Of a stretch of 64,000 nt of DNA, positions 34,634 to 42,550 are shown one piece after another. Numbering within the stretch: the stretch's first letter is position 1; each line of letters starts with the position of its first letter. The notes beneath the pieces were generated by a model, which ran no database searches, was not told where the DNA came from, and worked only from the letters and a program-made list of their open reading frames with translations. Source of the stretch: Rhodoferax sp. GTDB taxonomy: Bacteria; Pseudomonadota; Gammaproteobacteria; Burkholderiales; Burkholderiaceae_C. The translations under genes were made by a program, and so were the position numbers. The stretch is from the NCBI RefSeq assembly GCF_012927445.1, contig NZ_JABBPD010000004.1:717039-781038 (forward strand), given 5' to 3'.

Positions 34634-35478
34634 GAGGCTTTACAAGTAAACCCCTGCACCGCCAGCGCGGTCAATCGATGACGGAATACCTCATCATCTT
34701 GCCATCATTGCTGTTGCTGGTGCTCGGCGTTATCCAGTTTGCACTCATTTACCAGGCCAAAGCCTCACTGAACTATGCAACCTTCATGGGAGCCCGCCAA
34801 GGTGCATTAAATAATGCCAAAATTACTTCCATCATCGGCGGTGTGGTCGGTGGCATGACGCCGTTTTTTATGCGCACCAGCAACGCGCCTTTTCTGGACG
34901 ATATGGCCAAAGCCCGCATGATTGCGGCGATCGAAGTCTCTAACCCGAACACCGCCAAGGTTGAAATCATCAGCCCTACGGCAGTAGCGTTCGACGCGTA
35001 CTCGCAACTGTCGAACACGGGTGATATTCCAAACGACAACCTGATGTTCCGCGACAGCAGCGTTCTCAAAGATGGCATGTCGATTCAGGATGCCAACCTG
35101 TTGAAAATACGGGTGACTTACTGCGTCAAGCTGATGGTGCCTTTTGTCGACCGGGTTATTTATGCATTGAGCACTGGCATTGCCAGCGTGAAAAATATGA
35201 CCCAGGAATCATATTGGGTATCAAGCACAGAAACCATTCCGAATATATGTTCAGTGATGAACGGTAGCTATGCCTCAGCCAGGCAGCAAGTGAATGCACT
35301 CACCGGCGCAATGCCTGCCGGCGTCTCACTTACCGACAGTGGACTAACAGATTCGGACATCAAGCAACTTTCGCAGCAATTTCCAACCACTCCGGTGCTC
35401 AACTGGAATGTCGGTGGCATGCGGATACCCATCACAGCCGAGGCGATTGTGCGCATGCAAAGCCCAGTTAGGTTTTAA
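34630..35478 (+). CDS. tadE: TadE-like minor prepilin
   Basis: 282 residues. MRGFTSKPLHRQRG then QSMTEYLIILPSLLLLVLGVIQF is a class III prepilin signal (Glu +5, Tyr +6), continuing IYQAKASLNYATFMGARQGAL, the TadE core. The C-terminal 200 residues are probably extracytoplasmic and Thr/Ser/Asn-rich. I chose ATG 34630, overlapping the DUF192 stop; an ATG at 34612 is in frame. It is the last clear Tad gene; 26 nt separate it from the cyclic-nucleotide-binding genes. Confidence 0.78.
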   Translation: MRGFTSKPLHRQRGQSMTEYLIILPSLLLLVLGVIQFALIYQAKASLNYATFMGARQGALNNAKITSIIGGVVGGMTPFFMRTSNAPFLDDMAKARMIAAIEVSNPNTAKVEIISPTAVAFDAYSQLSNTGDIPNDNLMFRDSSVLKDGMSIQDANLLKIRVTYCVKLMVPFVDRVIYALSTGIASVKNMTQESYWVSSTETIPNICSVMNGSYASARQQVNALTGAMPAGVSLTDSGLTDSDIKQLSQQFPTTPVLNWNVGGMRIPITAEAIVRMQSPVRF

Positions 35479-35504
35479 GTCGAAGAACAGCAACAGGACA
35501 CACT

Positions 35505-35975
35505 ATGGAACAAACAGCAAACGACGCTTTTTGCAGGCATTTTTCGACACTCGCAGAAGAGCTTGATCCCCTTCATACCGCAACCTTTTTGAAGGGCGTC
35601 ACTGTGTTGGAACTACCTCCAGGACGTAAATTGATACGGCATCGCATGCCAGTTGATTCAATTTATTTTATTGTGGCCGGCACTGTCGCCGTGTCCGTTG
35701 AGGATGGTAAAAATTCAACCTTACTGAGCGTGCTTGGCCCTGGCCAGTGGCTGGGCGAGGTCTCGGCACTGAGCGGTGAGTTGATGACCAGTGCGACCAT
35801 TACCACCCAAACACCAGCGCGTTTCTTGCGCATGCGGCATCAGATACTGGAAGACTTGATCACCACCAATCAGGCCGTAGCAAACGTGCTGCTACCCCAC
35901 CTAGTGCTGATGCTGTCAGACCGTTTGCGTAAGTCGTACCAGCGTGAAGCAGATTTAGCACTGGCCCAGGCCTGA
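35505..35975 (+). CDS. Cyclic nucleotide-binding-domain protein (first)
   Basis: 156 residues forming a single CNB/Crp-like beta-roll: VLELPPGRKLIRHRMPVDSI, YFIVAGTVAVSVED, LLSVLGPGQWLGEVSALSG, then TPARFLRMRHQILEDLI. There is no C-terminal helix-turn-helix, so it is not a Crp-type transcription factor. The phosphate-cassette position reads GEVSALSGELMTSATI, which keeps the Gly-Glu but not the usual Arg-Ala-Ala, so ligand binding is uncertain. It lies 11 nt before a second CNB gene and in the same run as a nucleotide cyclase. Confidence 0.8.
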   Translation: MEQTANDAFCRHFSTLAEELDPLHTATFLKGVTVLELPPGRKLIRHRMPVDSIYFIVAGTVAVSVEDGKNSTLLSVLGPGQWLGEVSALSGELMTSATITTQTPARFLRMRHQILEDLITTNQAVANVLLPHLVLMLSDRLRKSYQREADLALAQA

Positions 35976-35986
35976 TCGGAATCATC

Positions 35987-36445
35987 ATGGACATTAAATA
36001 CTTCCTCAAACTTCAGCCAGGTTTTGAGAATTTTTCAAACGCAGACCTTGACGTTTTTGCGCGAATGCTGAACGTCGCCCTCTACCCGGCAAGACACTCA
36101 TTCACAGTAAGAGGTGAGCAGGGCCATGCTTTGTATTTGATCATGGATGGCGCGGTCACGATGACCAGCGGCGATGTCCAGCCAGGCGATGGTGATGCGC
36201 GTTCTTTGCGGATTGGCGAATGGTTCGGCTTGCTGTCGTTGGTTGAAAATTTGCCCGCTTTTGAAAACTGCTGCGCCTCTGATAGTGTCACGGTAGCGTC
36301 GTTCAACCGAGTGCAATTTGATGAACTCTTTGAGTTAGCGCCGCCCATCGGACGGCATTTTCTGTACATGCTGGCGAAGCAGCTGGCGCGTACCCTGATT
36401 GCGCAAAACAGCCGGCTCAGTGCTAGGGCACGACTGTCGAAATAG
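35987..36445 (+). CDS. Cyclic nucleotide-binding-like protein (second)
   Basis: 152 residues, again a lone CNB-like roll (YPARHSFTVRGEQGHALYLI, MDGAVTMTSGDVQPGDGDA, RIGEWFGLLSLVENLPAFE) and a C-terminal helical end (GRHFLYMLAKQLARTL). It lacks an HTH and most of the canonical phosphate cassette (GLLSLVENLPAFENC), so it may not bind a nucleotide. It is the tandem neighbour of the CNB protein above and may form a heterodimer with it. Confidence 0.7.
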   Translation: MDIKYFLKLQPGFENFSNADLDVFARMLNVALYPARHSFTVRGEQGHALYLIMDGAVTMTSGDVQPGDGDARSLRIGEWFGLLSLVENLPAFENCCASDSVTVASFNRVQFDELFELAPPIGRHFLYMLAKQLARTLIAQNSRLSARARLSK

Positions 36446-36505
36446 TGTCATCCATGACCCCTCAACGATCAAGCTCAGCCAACACAAAAACAAACTTTGC
36501 AACAA

Positions 36506-37150
36506 ATGAGTATTCAAAAATACAGAGTCGCCATGTTTGGAAGTTACTACCGTGGCTTCTATTTACTCAACGAGTTGTTACATGGGGAAATAAGCAGTCA
36601 AGTCATGGTCGTTGGTGTCGCCAGTGACGACCCTGAGGCTAGCAATATTGCGGCTGACAAGCGTGTGTGGCAATACCCGCACACTTCATATGAAGAGAGG
36701 ATGGTCGCTGAGCTGGCCGAGGAATTCGACGTGGAGACGTTCATCGGACCCGTCAATGCCCAACCGTTTTACGACATCATTGACCAGTGGAAGCCGGACA
36801 TTTGCATCATGGCGACCTTCGGTCAGCGGATCAAGGCGCGACTGATCAACACACCGCCGCTTGGGTTTTACAACATGCACCCCTGCATTGATGATTCTTG
36901 GCCGAGCCAATATGTCGGGGGCAATCCGTTTCAAGCGCTTATGCTCGATGGGAAGCGTTATTGCACGATTGCTTTTCACGCTGTGGACGAATCGTTTGAC
37001 ACGGGGTCGTTGATGGGAATGTCAAAAAAAATTGCGCTCCCCAAAGAAGCATCCGTCACCGACATGCACAAAATTTCCTCTTTTGCTGCCGCACAGCTGG
37101 CTAGCTGTGCGTTGAAGAAAATCATCGTTCAACATCAGGCCTCAAAGTAG
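36506..37150 (+). CDS. Formyltransferase-fold protein
   Basis: 214 residues beginning MSIQKYRVAMFGSYYRGFYL. It resembles the N-terminal catalytic domain of methionyl-tRNA formyltransferase: the YNMHPCIDDSWPSQY stretch supplies Asn and His, and AFHAVDESFDTGSLMGM the Asp of the Asn-His-Asp triad. The C-terminal tRNA-binding domain is absent, as in sugar- or small-molecule N-formyltransferases. The substrate is unknown. The ATG at 36506 is used; the cyclase starts 5 nt after the stop, so cotranslation is likely. Confidence 0.72.
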   Translation: MSIQKYRVAMFGSYYRGFYLLNELLHGEISSQVMVVGVASDDPEASNIAADKRVWQYPHTSYEERMVAELAEEFDVETFIGPVNAQPFYDIIDQWKPDICIMATFGQRIKARLINTPPLGFYNMHPCIDDSWPSQYVGGNPFQALMLDGKRYCTIAFHAVDESFDTGSLMGMSKKIALPKEASVTDMHKISSFAAAQLASCALKKIIVQHQASK

Positions 37151-37155
37151 TCGCC

Positions 37156-39360
37156 ATGGAAGAAAAAAAAACTACCCGACTATCACGCAGTCTGTCAGTC
37201 GAGTCGATGCCACTGGCTCTGCCACGTTCATATGGCATCAAGTTGCGGCTGAGTATCAGCGTGCTTTTTATGTGTCTGATCCTGCCGTCATTCGGGCTAG
37301 TTATTTACTACGTCTACAAAAACAACTACAAGATCTATAAAGAAAATGCCTCGGCACGGATCACTAACCACAACAACCAGATGCAGGACAAACTGGAAGC
37401 CTTGCTAGATCCGATCAGTGCCTCGCTGTTAAGCCTGGCCAAACAAATCCACGATGACCCCAAGCTGTTTAAAAATCCAAGCATCAACGACACGATGCTG
37501 CTGCATCTAGAGAACAACCCCAGGCTAGTCTCCATCTTCCTTGCGTCCGACAAGGGAAGTTTTCATCAAGTGCAAAAAGTCCAGGAAGGCATGATCATTG
37601 CCGACCGGGTGCCGCCACCGGATTCGAACTTCAACTTCTGGGTCGTTGAACCTTCCCAGAAACCATCAAAAAATGCAACAACCGTGAACTCAGTCTTCAC
37701 ATTCTTCAAGACCCGGGATGCGGAACCGCTAGATACCTTCGTCATCTCCAATGACTACGATCCGCGTAAGCGACCTTTTTATAAAAACTTATCCGCCACC
37801 GCGGCCAAGGCGACTGAATCACTGCGCCAACGTTTTATTCTGCTCGATGAACCTTATGTGTCGGGCAGTACCTCCCGCGCCACGATGACTGTCTCCACGC
37901 CTATCTATGAGGACAATAGATTCAAAGGGATGATCGGCGAATCGTTCGAACTCTCTACGATTTCTAATTTTTTGAAATCCATTCGAATCACTCAAAATAC
38001 CCAGACATATATCCTCGATGCAGGTGGCGACATCGTCGTCAGCACGGGTGCAGACAATGGCTACACGATAGAGAAAAAAAAACTGATCAAGCAAAACGTG
38101 CTCACCGCCGATGGTCAAGCGGTTCAGCAAGCCTTCAAGATGTTCACCACTGAGAAGAATCGCCAGTTTGAGTTCACCCATGAAGGAACATCCGAGAGTT
38201 ATCTTGTCCAGTTCACCGAGCTACCTAATTTCTATGACAAGAAATGGACGGTCCTCACGCTCGCCCCGGAGAGCGACTTCTTGATTGGCCTGAATGAGAT
38301 CAACAAACGTCTCATTATCTATGGCGGACTGGTTAGTCTGTTACTCGCATTTCTAACCTATGGGCTCTCCAGAAAAATATCACGCCCAATCGAAATTTTG
38401 GCGAATGATATTCGTGACTTGCTTGACTTCAACCCTTCCAATAAAGTGATTAATTCGAAGATATTCGAAATCAATATTCTGAGCAGTTCCGTCAACAAGC
38501 TTCGCAACACGCTGAGAGCGTTTACAACCTACGTACCGCAAGATTTAGTCAACGACTTGTTGCGCTCAGGCAATGAAATCGAGCTGGGCGGTGAAAGCCG
38601 TTACCTGACGATTCTCTTCACCGACTTGCAGGGATTTTCATCAATATCGGAAGTGACGCCTTCACGTGAACTGATGAAACTTATCTCTGCCTACTTGGCA
38701 CTGGTGACCTATGCCGTGAAGGAAGAGAGTGGCACGGTTGACAAATTCATAGGCGACTCAGTGATGGCGTTTTGGGGCGCCCCGCTGTTGAATCAAAACC
38801 ATGCTTATCACGCCTGCGTTGCAGCGGTGAAGTCGCAACGCCGAATGGTTGCACTGAATCTTCAGTTAAAGAAAGAAGGCCTGCCACCGCTGACAGTTCG
38901 AATCGGCATTCATTCAGACGCCGTTCTCGTGGGCAATATTGGATCGCCAACACGCATGAGCTACACCGTGATGGGCGACGGCGTCAATATTGCCGCGCGC
39001 CTTGAGGGCATCAACAAGGATTTTTTGACCTCTATTTGCATCAGTCATGCCACGTACAAAGAGGCCGGTGAGCGCCTGTGGACACGTCCGGTTGACGTGA
39101 TCACAGTCAAGGGCCGCAAGGGCGAGATTCCGATTTACGAGCTATTGGCGATTCGAGGAGATGACCCAGAGACGATGCCCACTGACCGAGAGCAAGCGCT
39201 GTGCAGAGAGACGCAGAAAGCATTTGCGCAGTTCTCAAACCAACGCTACAGAGAAGCGGCAGACCTGTATCAGGAGATCATCGACTCTTTTGATGATGGA
39301 CTTTCAATGATCATGAAAAACAGATGCATTGAGCACTTGGCCGTTGAGACTCCGATATGA
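37156..39360 (+). CDS. Membrane-bound sensor adenylate/guanylate cyclase (class III)
   Basis: 734 residues. TM1 is about 31-53 (RLSISVLFMCLILPSFGLVI), the periplasmic part to about 384 resembles a dCache sensor (FYKNLSATAAKATESLRQRF, WTVLTLAPESDFLIGLNEIN), and TM2 is about 385-405. A HAMP-like segment (SRKISRPIEILANDI) leads to the catalytic domain from about 480. The metal-binding Asp is in ILFTDLQGFSS (near 490) and the second in DKFIGDSVMAFWGAP (near 533); transition-state residues fit SYTVMGDGVNIAARLEG. A substrate choice of ATP over GTP is not certain. It precedes a binding protein and follows CNB genes, suggesting a ligand-sensing second-messenger module. Confidence 0.88.
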   Translation: MEEKKTTRLSRSLSVESMPLALPRSYGIKLRLSISVLFMCLILPSFGLVIYYVYKNNYKIYKENASARITNHNNQMQDKLEALLDPISASLLSLAKQIHDDPKLFKNPSINDTMLLHLENNPRLVSIFLASDKGSFHQVQKVQEGMIIADRVPPPDSNFNFWVVEPSQKPSKNATTVNSVFTFFKTRDAEPLDTFVISNDYDPRKRPFYKNLSATAAKATESLRQRFILLDEPYVSGSTSRATMTVSTPIYEDNRFKGMIGESFELSTISNFLKSIRITQNTQTYILDAGGDIVVSTGADNGYTIEKKKLIKQNVLTADGQAVQQAFKMFTTEKNRQFEFTHEGTSESYLVQFTELPNFYDKKWTVLTLAPESDFLIGLNEINKRLIIYGGLVSLLLAFLTYGLSRKISRPIEILANDIRDLLDFNPSNKVINSKIFEINILSSSVNKLRNTLRAFTTYVPQDLVNDLLRSGNEIELGGESRYLTILFTDLQGFSSISEVTPSRELMKLISAYLALVTYAVKEESGTVDKFIGDSVMAFWGAPLLNQNHAYHACVAAVKSQRRMVALNLQLKKEGLPPLTVRIGIHSDAVLVGNIGSPTRMSYTVMGDGVNIAARLEGINKDFLTSICISHATYKEAGERLWTRPVDVITVKGRKGEIPIYELLAIRGDDPETMPTDREQALCRETQKAFAQFSNQRYREAADLYQEIIDSFDDGLSMIMKNRCIEHLAVETPI

Positions 39361-39415
39361 GTCAACGTATTGCAAATGACGACGCGTACCCACCAGCGCC
39401 AATGAAGGAACCGCT

Positions 39416-40345
39416 TTGAAAGTATTTCATCGTAGAACCCGTCAAGACACAGATTCGATGCGTTGGGTTGGCGTATTAGGACGAATTGTAAAAGTGGGAG
39501 TTCTGGCTACATGGCTGATGATGGATATGTCGCATGGGCTAGTATCGGCTCAGACAGCGCCTGATCCTATCGCCCCTAAATCACCTCTTGTGAAGGTTCG
39601 CAATGGTCAGATGGTTGCACCAGACATCGCTCGGATTTTGAACCGGGGAGAGTTGGTTGTTGCGATCATCTCCAGTGACTCAGCACCCTTCTTCTCTGAA
39701 ATGGATGGCGCGATGGTGGGTACTGATGTCAATGTTGCCCGTTTAATCGGTAAGGAGCTAGGAATACCGGTTCGTTTTGACCGGACCGCGAAGACATTTG
39801 AGGCCGTGGTTGATATGGCTGCCGAAGGGCGTGCGGACATTGGCATGGGGCGATTGGCCAGAACAACATTGCGTGCTCAGAAGGTCAGCTTCAGTACGCC
39901 TTACATGACGCTGCAGCATTCTTTCATCATCAATCGACTTGAATTTTCAAAAATCTCAGGCGACCGCGCAGCACAGAGTGTCATCCGCAACTTTAATGGG
40001 ACCTTAGGCCTTATTGGCCGATCCGCTTGGGAAGAATTTGGACGGCGCAATTTTCCAAAAGCCAAAATTGTTACGTATACATCTTGGGATAAGGTCTTGG
40101 AGGCAGTAAAAAAAGGTGAAGTGGTGGCGGCCTATCGTGATCAGTTTGAGATTCAGAAAATCATGCATGCAGATCCGGGATTGGCGCTGACGCTTAGAAC
40201 CGCGACCTTCAAAGACATTGAGTCATCGCTGAGCCTGATGATTGGTATTCAAGACACCGCATTGCTGTCATTTGTGAATGAAGTTATTACCATGCGCCAC
40301 GAAAAACCAACCGTTTCCATGCTACTGAAGGAATTGAAAGAATGA
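39416..40345 (+). CDS. Periplasmic substrate-binding protein, family 3
   Basis: 309 residues with a long basic leader before a hydrophobic signal segment (LGRIVKVGVLATWLMMDMSHG, cut near VSAQ). The mature sequence shows SBP_bac_3 features: ILNRGELVVAIISSDSAPFF, DGAMVGTDVNVARLIGKELG, FEAVVDMAAEGRADIGMGRL and VSFSTPYMTLQHSFI. Such proteins bind polar amino acids or related acids. No ABC permease or ATPase is adjacent, so it may feed the symporter or the cyclase sensor. The start is a TTG with an AAGGAA RBS six bases upstream; ATG 39458 is the alternative. The stop overlaps the symporter ATG. Confidence 0.82.
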   Translation: MKVFHRRTRQDTDSMRWVGVLGRIVKVGVLATWLMMDMSHGLVSAQTAPDPIAPKSPLVKVRNGQMVAPDIARILNRGELVVAIISSDSAPFFSEMDGAMVGTDVNVARLIGKELGIPVRFDRTAKTFEAVVDMAAEGRADIGMGRLARTTLRAQKVSFSTPYMTLQHSFIINRLEFSKISGDRAAQSVIRNFNGTLGLIGRSAWEEFGRRNFPKAKIVTYTSWDKVLEAVKKGEVVAAYRDQFEIQKIMHADPGLALTLRTATFKDIESSLSLMIGIQDTALLSFVNEVITMRHEKPTVSMLLKELKE

Positions 40346-41673
40346 GTCATTTTCCGCTGGCTCTCACCAACTGGCAGAAGTACCGCCGCTTCTCCATGCA
40401 CCCACTGACGGTATTGGTGTGTGTGATTTTGGGTGGCTTCCTTGGCTATGTGGCACCCGCCATCGCCAAGAACCTGACGGTTGTTGGCACGGTTTACGTT
40501 GACCTTCTCAAAATGATCGTGATGCCATTCATGATGTCGGCCATTATTTTCAGTTTGCAAAACCTTTCTCACGCTGGTGATACATCCAAGATACTGGGCC
40601 GTGTCTTGTTCGTATTTGTCTATTTCTCAGTTTCTGTAGCAGTTTTATCGGCCGTTCTTTTCATGCTGGCCAGTCCCGGCGACCACTTGTCAGAAAGCGT
40701 GAAGTCCACACTTGGCGCTATCGTAGGTGCCAACTCCGAAAGTATTAACCTCGATATGTTCCGCTGGAAAGTCGATGAGATTCCGAAAGAAGCCACCGTC
40801 TCAGATTTTTTGACTTCTTTAATCCCCACCAATATTTTTGCTGCGTTGGCCAGTGACGATACGCTCAAAGCACTGATCTTTGCGCTACTTTTTGGCTTTG
40901 CTGTGGGGCAAGTCCCCAGTCGCGTATCAGGAGGATTGAATCAGACCCTGGAGACCATTTACAAAGCTTGCCAAACATTGACCCTATGGATGAATTTCCC
41001 CTTGCCCATCGTGCTAATTTGTTTATCGGCGAGTCAGATAGCCAAAACAGGTTTTGAGCCACTGCGCGCCATGTCTGGTTTTGTGATCACGTTTCTGGGG
41101 ATCAGTGCCGTTCTGCTGGGCCTGGCTGTAGTGGTCATTCGCAGTCGTGCTTCCATCACCTTGAATGCGGCGATCCGTTCCATGCGCGTGCCTTTTGCAC
41201 TTGGTGTTGCGACCAATAACAGCGCGACTTGCATGGCGTCCATGATTGAGGCGTTGTCAGACATCCTCGGCTTCTCCAAGTCACGCGTGGAACTGCTTGT
41301 CCCGCTGAGTGTGTCACTGCTGAAAGTCGGTGCCGTGGCCTACTTTGTCTGTGCCACCCTGTTCGTAGCCGACCTTTATGGGCGCGACATTACTGCGGTC
41401 GATGTTGGACAGGTCATTCTGATTTCGTTCCTGGCCGGGTTTGCATCAAGCGGTATGGTCGGCATTGTTTCGATTGCGCTGGTGGGAACTATTTGCAAAT
41501 ACTTGAATTTGCCGTTTGAGGCGGCTTTCATCTTGTTCGTAGCAGTAGACCCCATTTGTGCCATGGCACGTACCGCCGTGACGGTGGTCGCAGCTTGCGC
41601 TGCTGTCGCCATCATTTGCCCCAAACCTCAGACTCAGGCTGGTGTGGCAGATCAGGTTCTGAAAATCATCTAG
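40342..41673 (+). CDS. Dicarboxylate/amino-acid:cation symporter (SDF family)
   Basis: 443-residue membrane protein. The DctA/GltP pattern is clear: VTVLVCVILGGFLGYV near the N-terminus, VYVDLLKMIVMPFMMSAIIFSL, then ATNNSATCMASMIEAL in place of the Ser-rich hairpin and IALVGTICKYLNLPFEAAFILFVAVDPICAMARTAVTV (the NxxGD equivalent reads VDPICAMARTAVTV). The binding-site residues differ from DctA, so the substrate may not be succinate. It overlaps the binding-protein gene by 4 nt and probably transports or co-senses the same ligand. Confidence 0.85.
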   Translation: MSHFPLALTNWQKYRRFSMHPLTVLVCVILGGFLGYVAPAIAKNLTVVGTVYVDLLKMIVMPFMMSAIIFSLQNLSHAGDTSKILGRVLFVFVYFSVSVAVLSAVLFMLASPGDHLSESVKSTLGAIVGANSESINLDMFRWKVDEIPKEATVSDFLTSLIPTNIFAALASDDTLKALIFALLFGFAVGQVPSRVSGGLNQTLETIYKACQTLTLWMNFPLPIVLICLSASQIAKTGFEPLRAMSGFVITFLGISAVLLGLAVVVIRSRASITLNAAIRSMRVPFALGVATNNSATCMASMIEALSDILGFSKSRVELLVPLSVSLLKVGAVAYFVCATLFVADLYGRDITAVDVGQVILISFLAGFASSGMVGIVSIALVGTICKYLNLPFEAAFILFVAVDPICAMARTAVTVVAACAAVAIICPKPQTQAGVADQVLKII

Positions 41674-41697
41674 AGCGGTTTCAGCCTGGCTACAAAG

Positions 41698-41719
41698 TTG
41701 TCCCCAGTTTTGGGGACAT
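41698..41719. repeat. Palindrome flanking the Tad block, right copy
   Basis: TGTCCCC, loop AGTTTT, GGGGACA, in the gap after the symporter (41674-41809). Matches the left copy at 23766-23787 in both arms and loop. No T-run follows, so it is not a simple terminator. The rest of this gap shows nothing else clear. Confidence 0.6.
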
Positions 41720-41809
41720 ACACCCGAACGGCATGGTGCAAAATCTATGCCTTTGTGGTCTCTGATGGCGGTCACATTGCGCACTTGCGTCAACACTTAA
41801 GGTGATTCC

Positions 41810-42550
41810 ATGCAAACCTTTACGGACCGCCCTCTGATTCATGTGGCGCTGGTTGAAGACGACGTCCATTTCCAGCATGCGATAGGCGCAGCCATCAAGG
41901 CTTCTGACGACATGAAGCTGGTCAGCCTGGCCGGCACGCACGCCGAGGGCATGCGCGCGCTCCAACAGGCGCCGGCCGACGTCCTGCTGGTGGACTTGGG
42001 TCTGCCCGACGGCTCGGGCATTGACGTGATTCGCGCGGCGCAAGTCCAGTGGCCCACCTGCGCCGTGATGGTCTGCACCACGTTTGGCGACGAAGCGCAT
42101 GTGCTGCGGTCCATTGAGGCCGGGGCCGCTGGCTATTTGTTGAAAGACGGCGCACCGGCCAGCATGCTCGACGAGATTCGCATCCTGCACGGCGGCGGCA
42201 GCCCGATCAGCCCGCTGATTGCCCGCCAGATTCTGACGCGCTTTCGTGATCGCGGGAGTCTTGGAAATACCCCCAATGGCGCCCTTGCCGGCGCTGGCAC
42301 CGCCCCTGCCCCGCCCATCACCAGACGCAGAACCGACATCGACGCAGGCGACGAATCCCTGGCGCTGTCCAGCCGAGAGCATGAAGTGCTGGGTCTGATT
42401 ACCAAAGGATTCACCGCCGAAGAAATCGCCAGGCTGATGCAGATTTCTGTTCACACGGTGCAGACCTACGTACGCCGCGTATACAGCAAGCTCAAGGTGA
42501 ACTCGAAAGCGGAAGCGATCTATGAAGCACGTCATCAAGGTCTGGTGTAG
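41810..42550 (+). CDS. NarL/FixJ-type response regulator
   Basis: 246 residues. Receiver domain: VALVEDDVHFQHAI and phospho-acceptor Asp in DVLLVDLGLPDGSGIDV, with Thr in VMVCTTFGD and Lys in AAGYLLKDGAPASM. A Gly/Pro/Ala-rich linker follows, then a LuxR-type HTH (LSSREHEVLGLITKGFTAEE, VHTVQTYVRRVYSKL). It overlaps the histidine kinase gene by 29 nt, so they form a two-component pair. The target genes are not evident. It is just outside the right palindrome, and its base composition resembles the GC-rich core. Confidence 0.92.
   Translation: MQTFTDRPLIHVALVEDDVHFQHAIGAAIKASDDMKLVSLAGTHAEGMRALQQAPADVLLVDLGLPDGSGIDVIRAAQVQWPTCAVMVCTTFGDEAHVLRSIEAGAAGYLLKDGAPASMLDEIRILHGGGSPISPLIARQILTRFRDRGSLGNTPNGALAGAGTAPAPPITRRRTDIDAGDESLALSSREHEVLGLITKGFTAEEIARLMQISVHTVQTYVRRVYSKLKVNSKAEAIYEARHQGLV

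Noticed and set aside
41674..41809. Intrinsic terminator after the symporter
   Set aside because: The palindrome at 41698-41719 has no T-run and shares its loop with the left copy, which favours a repeat.
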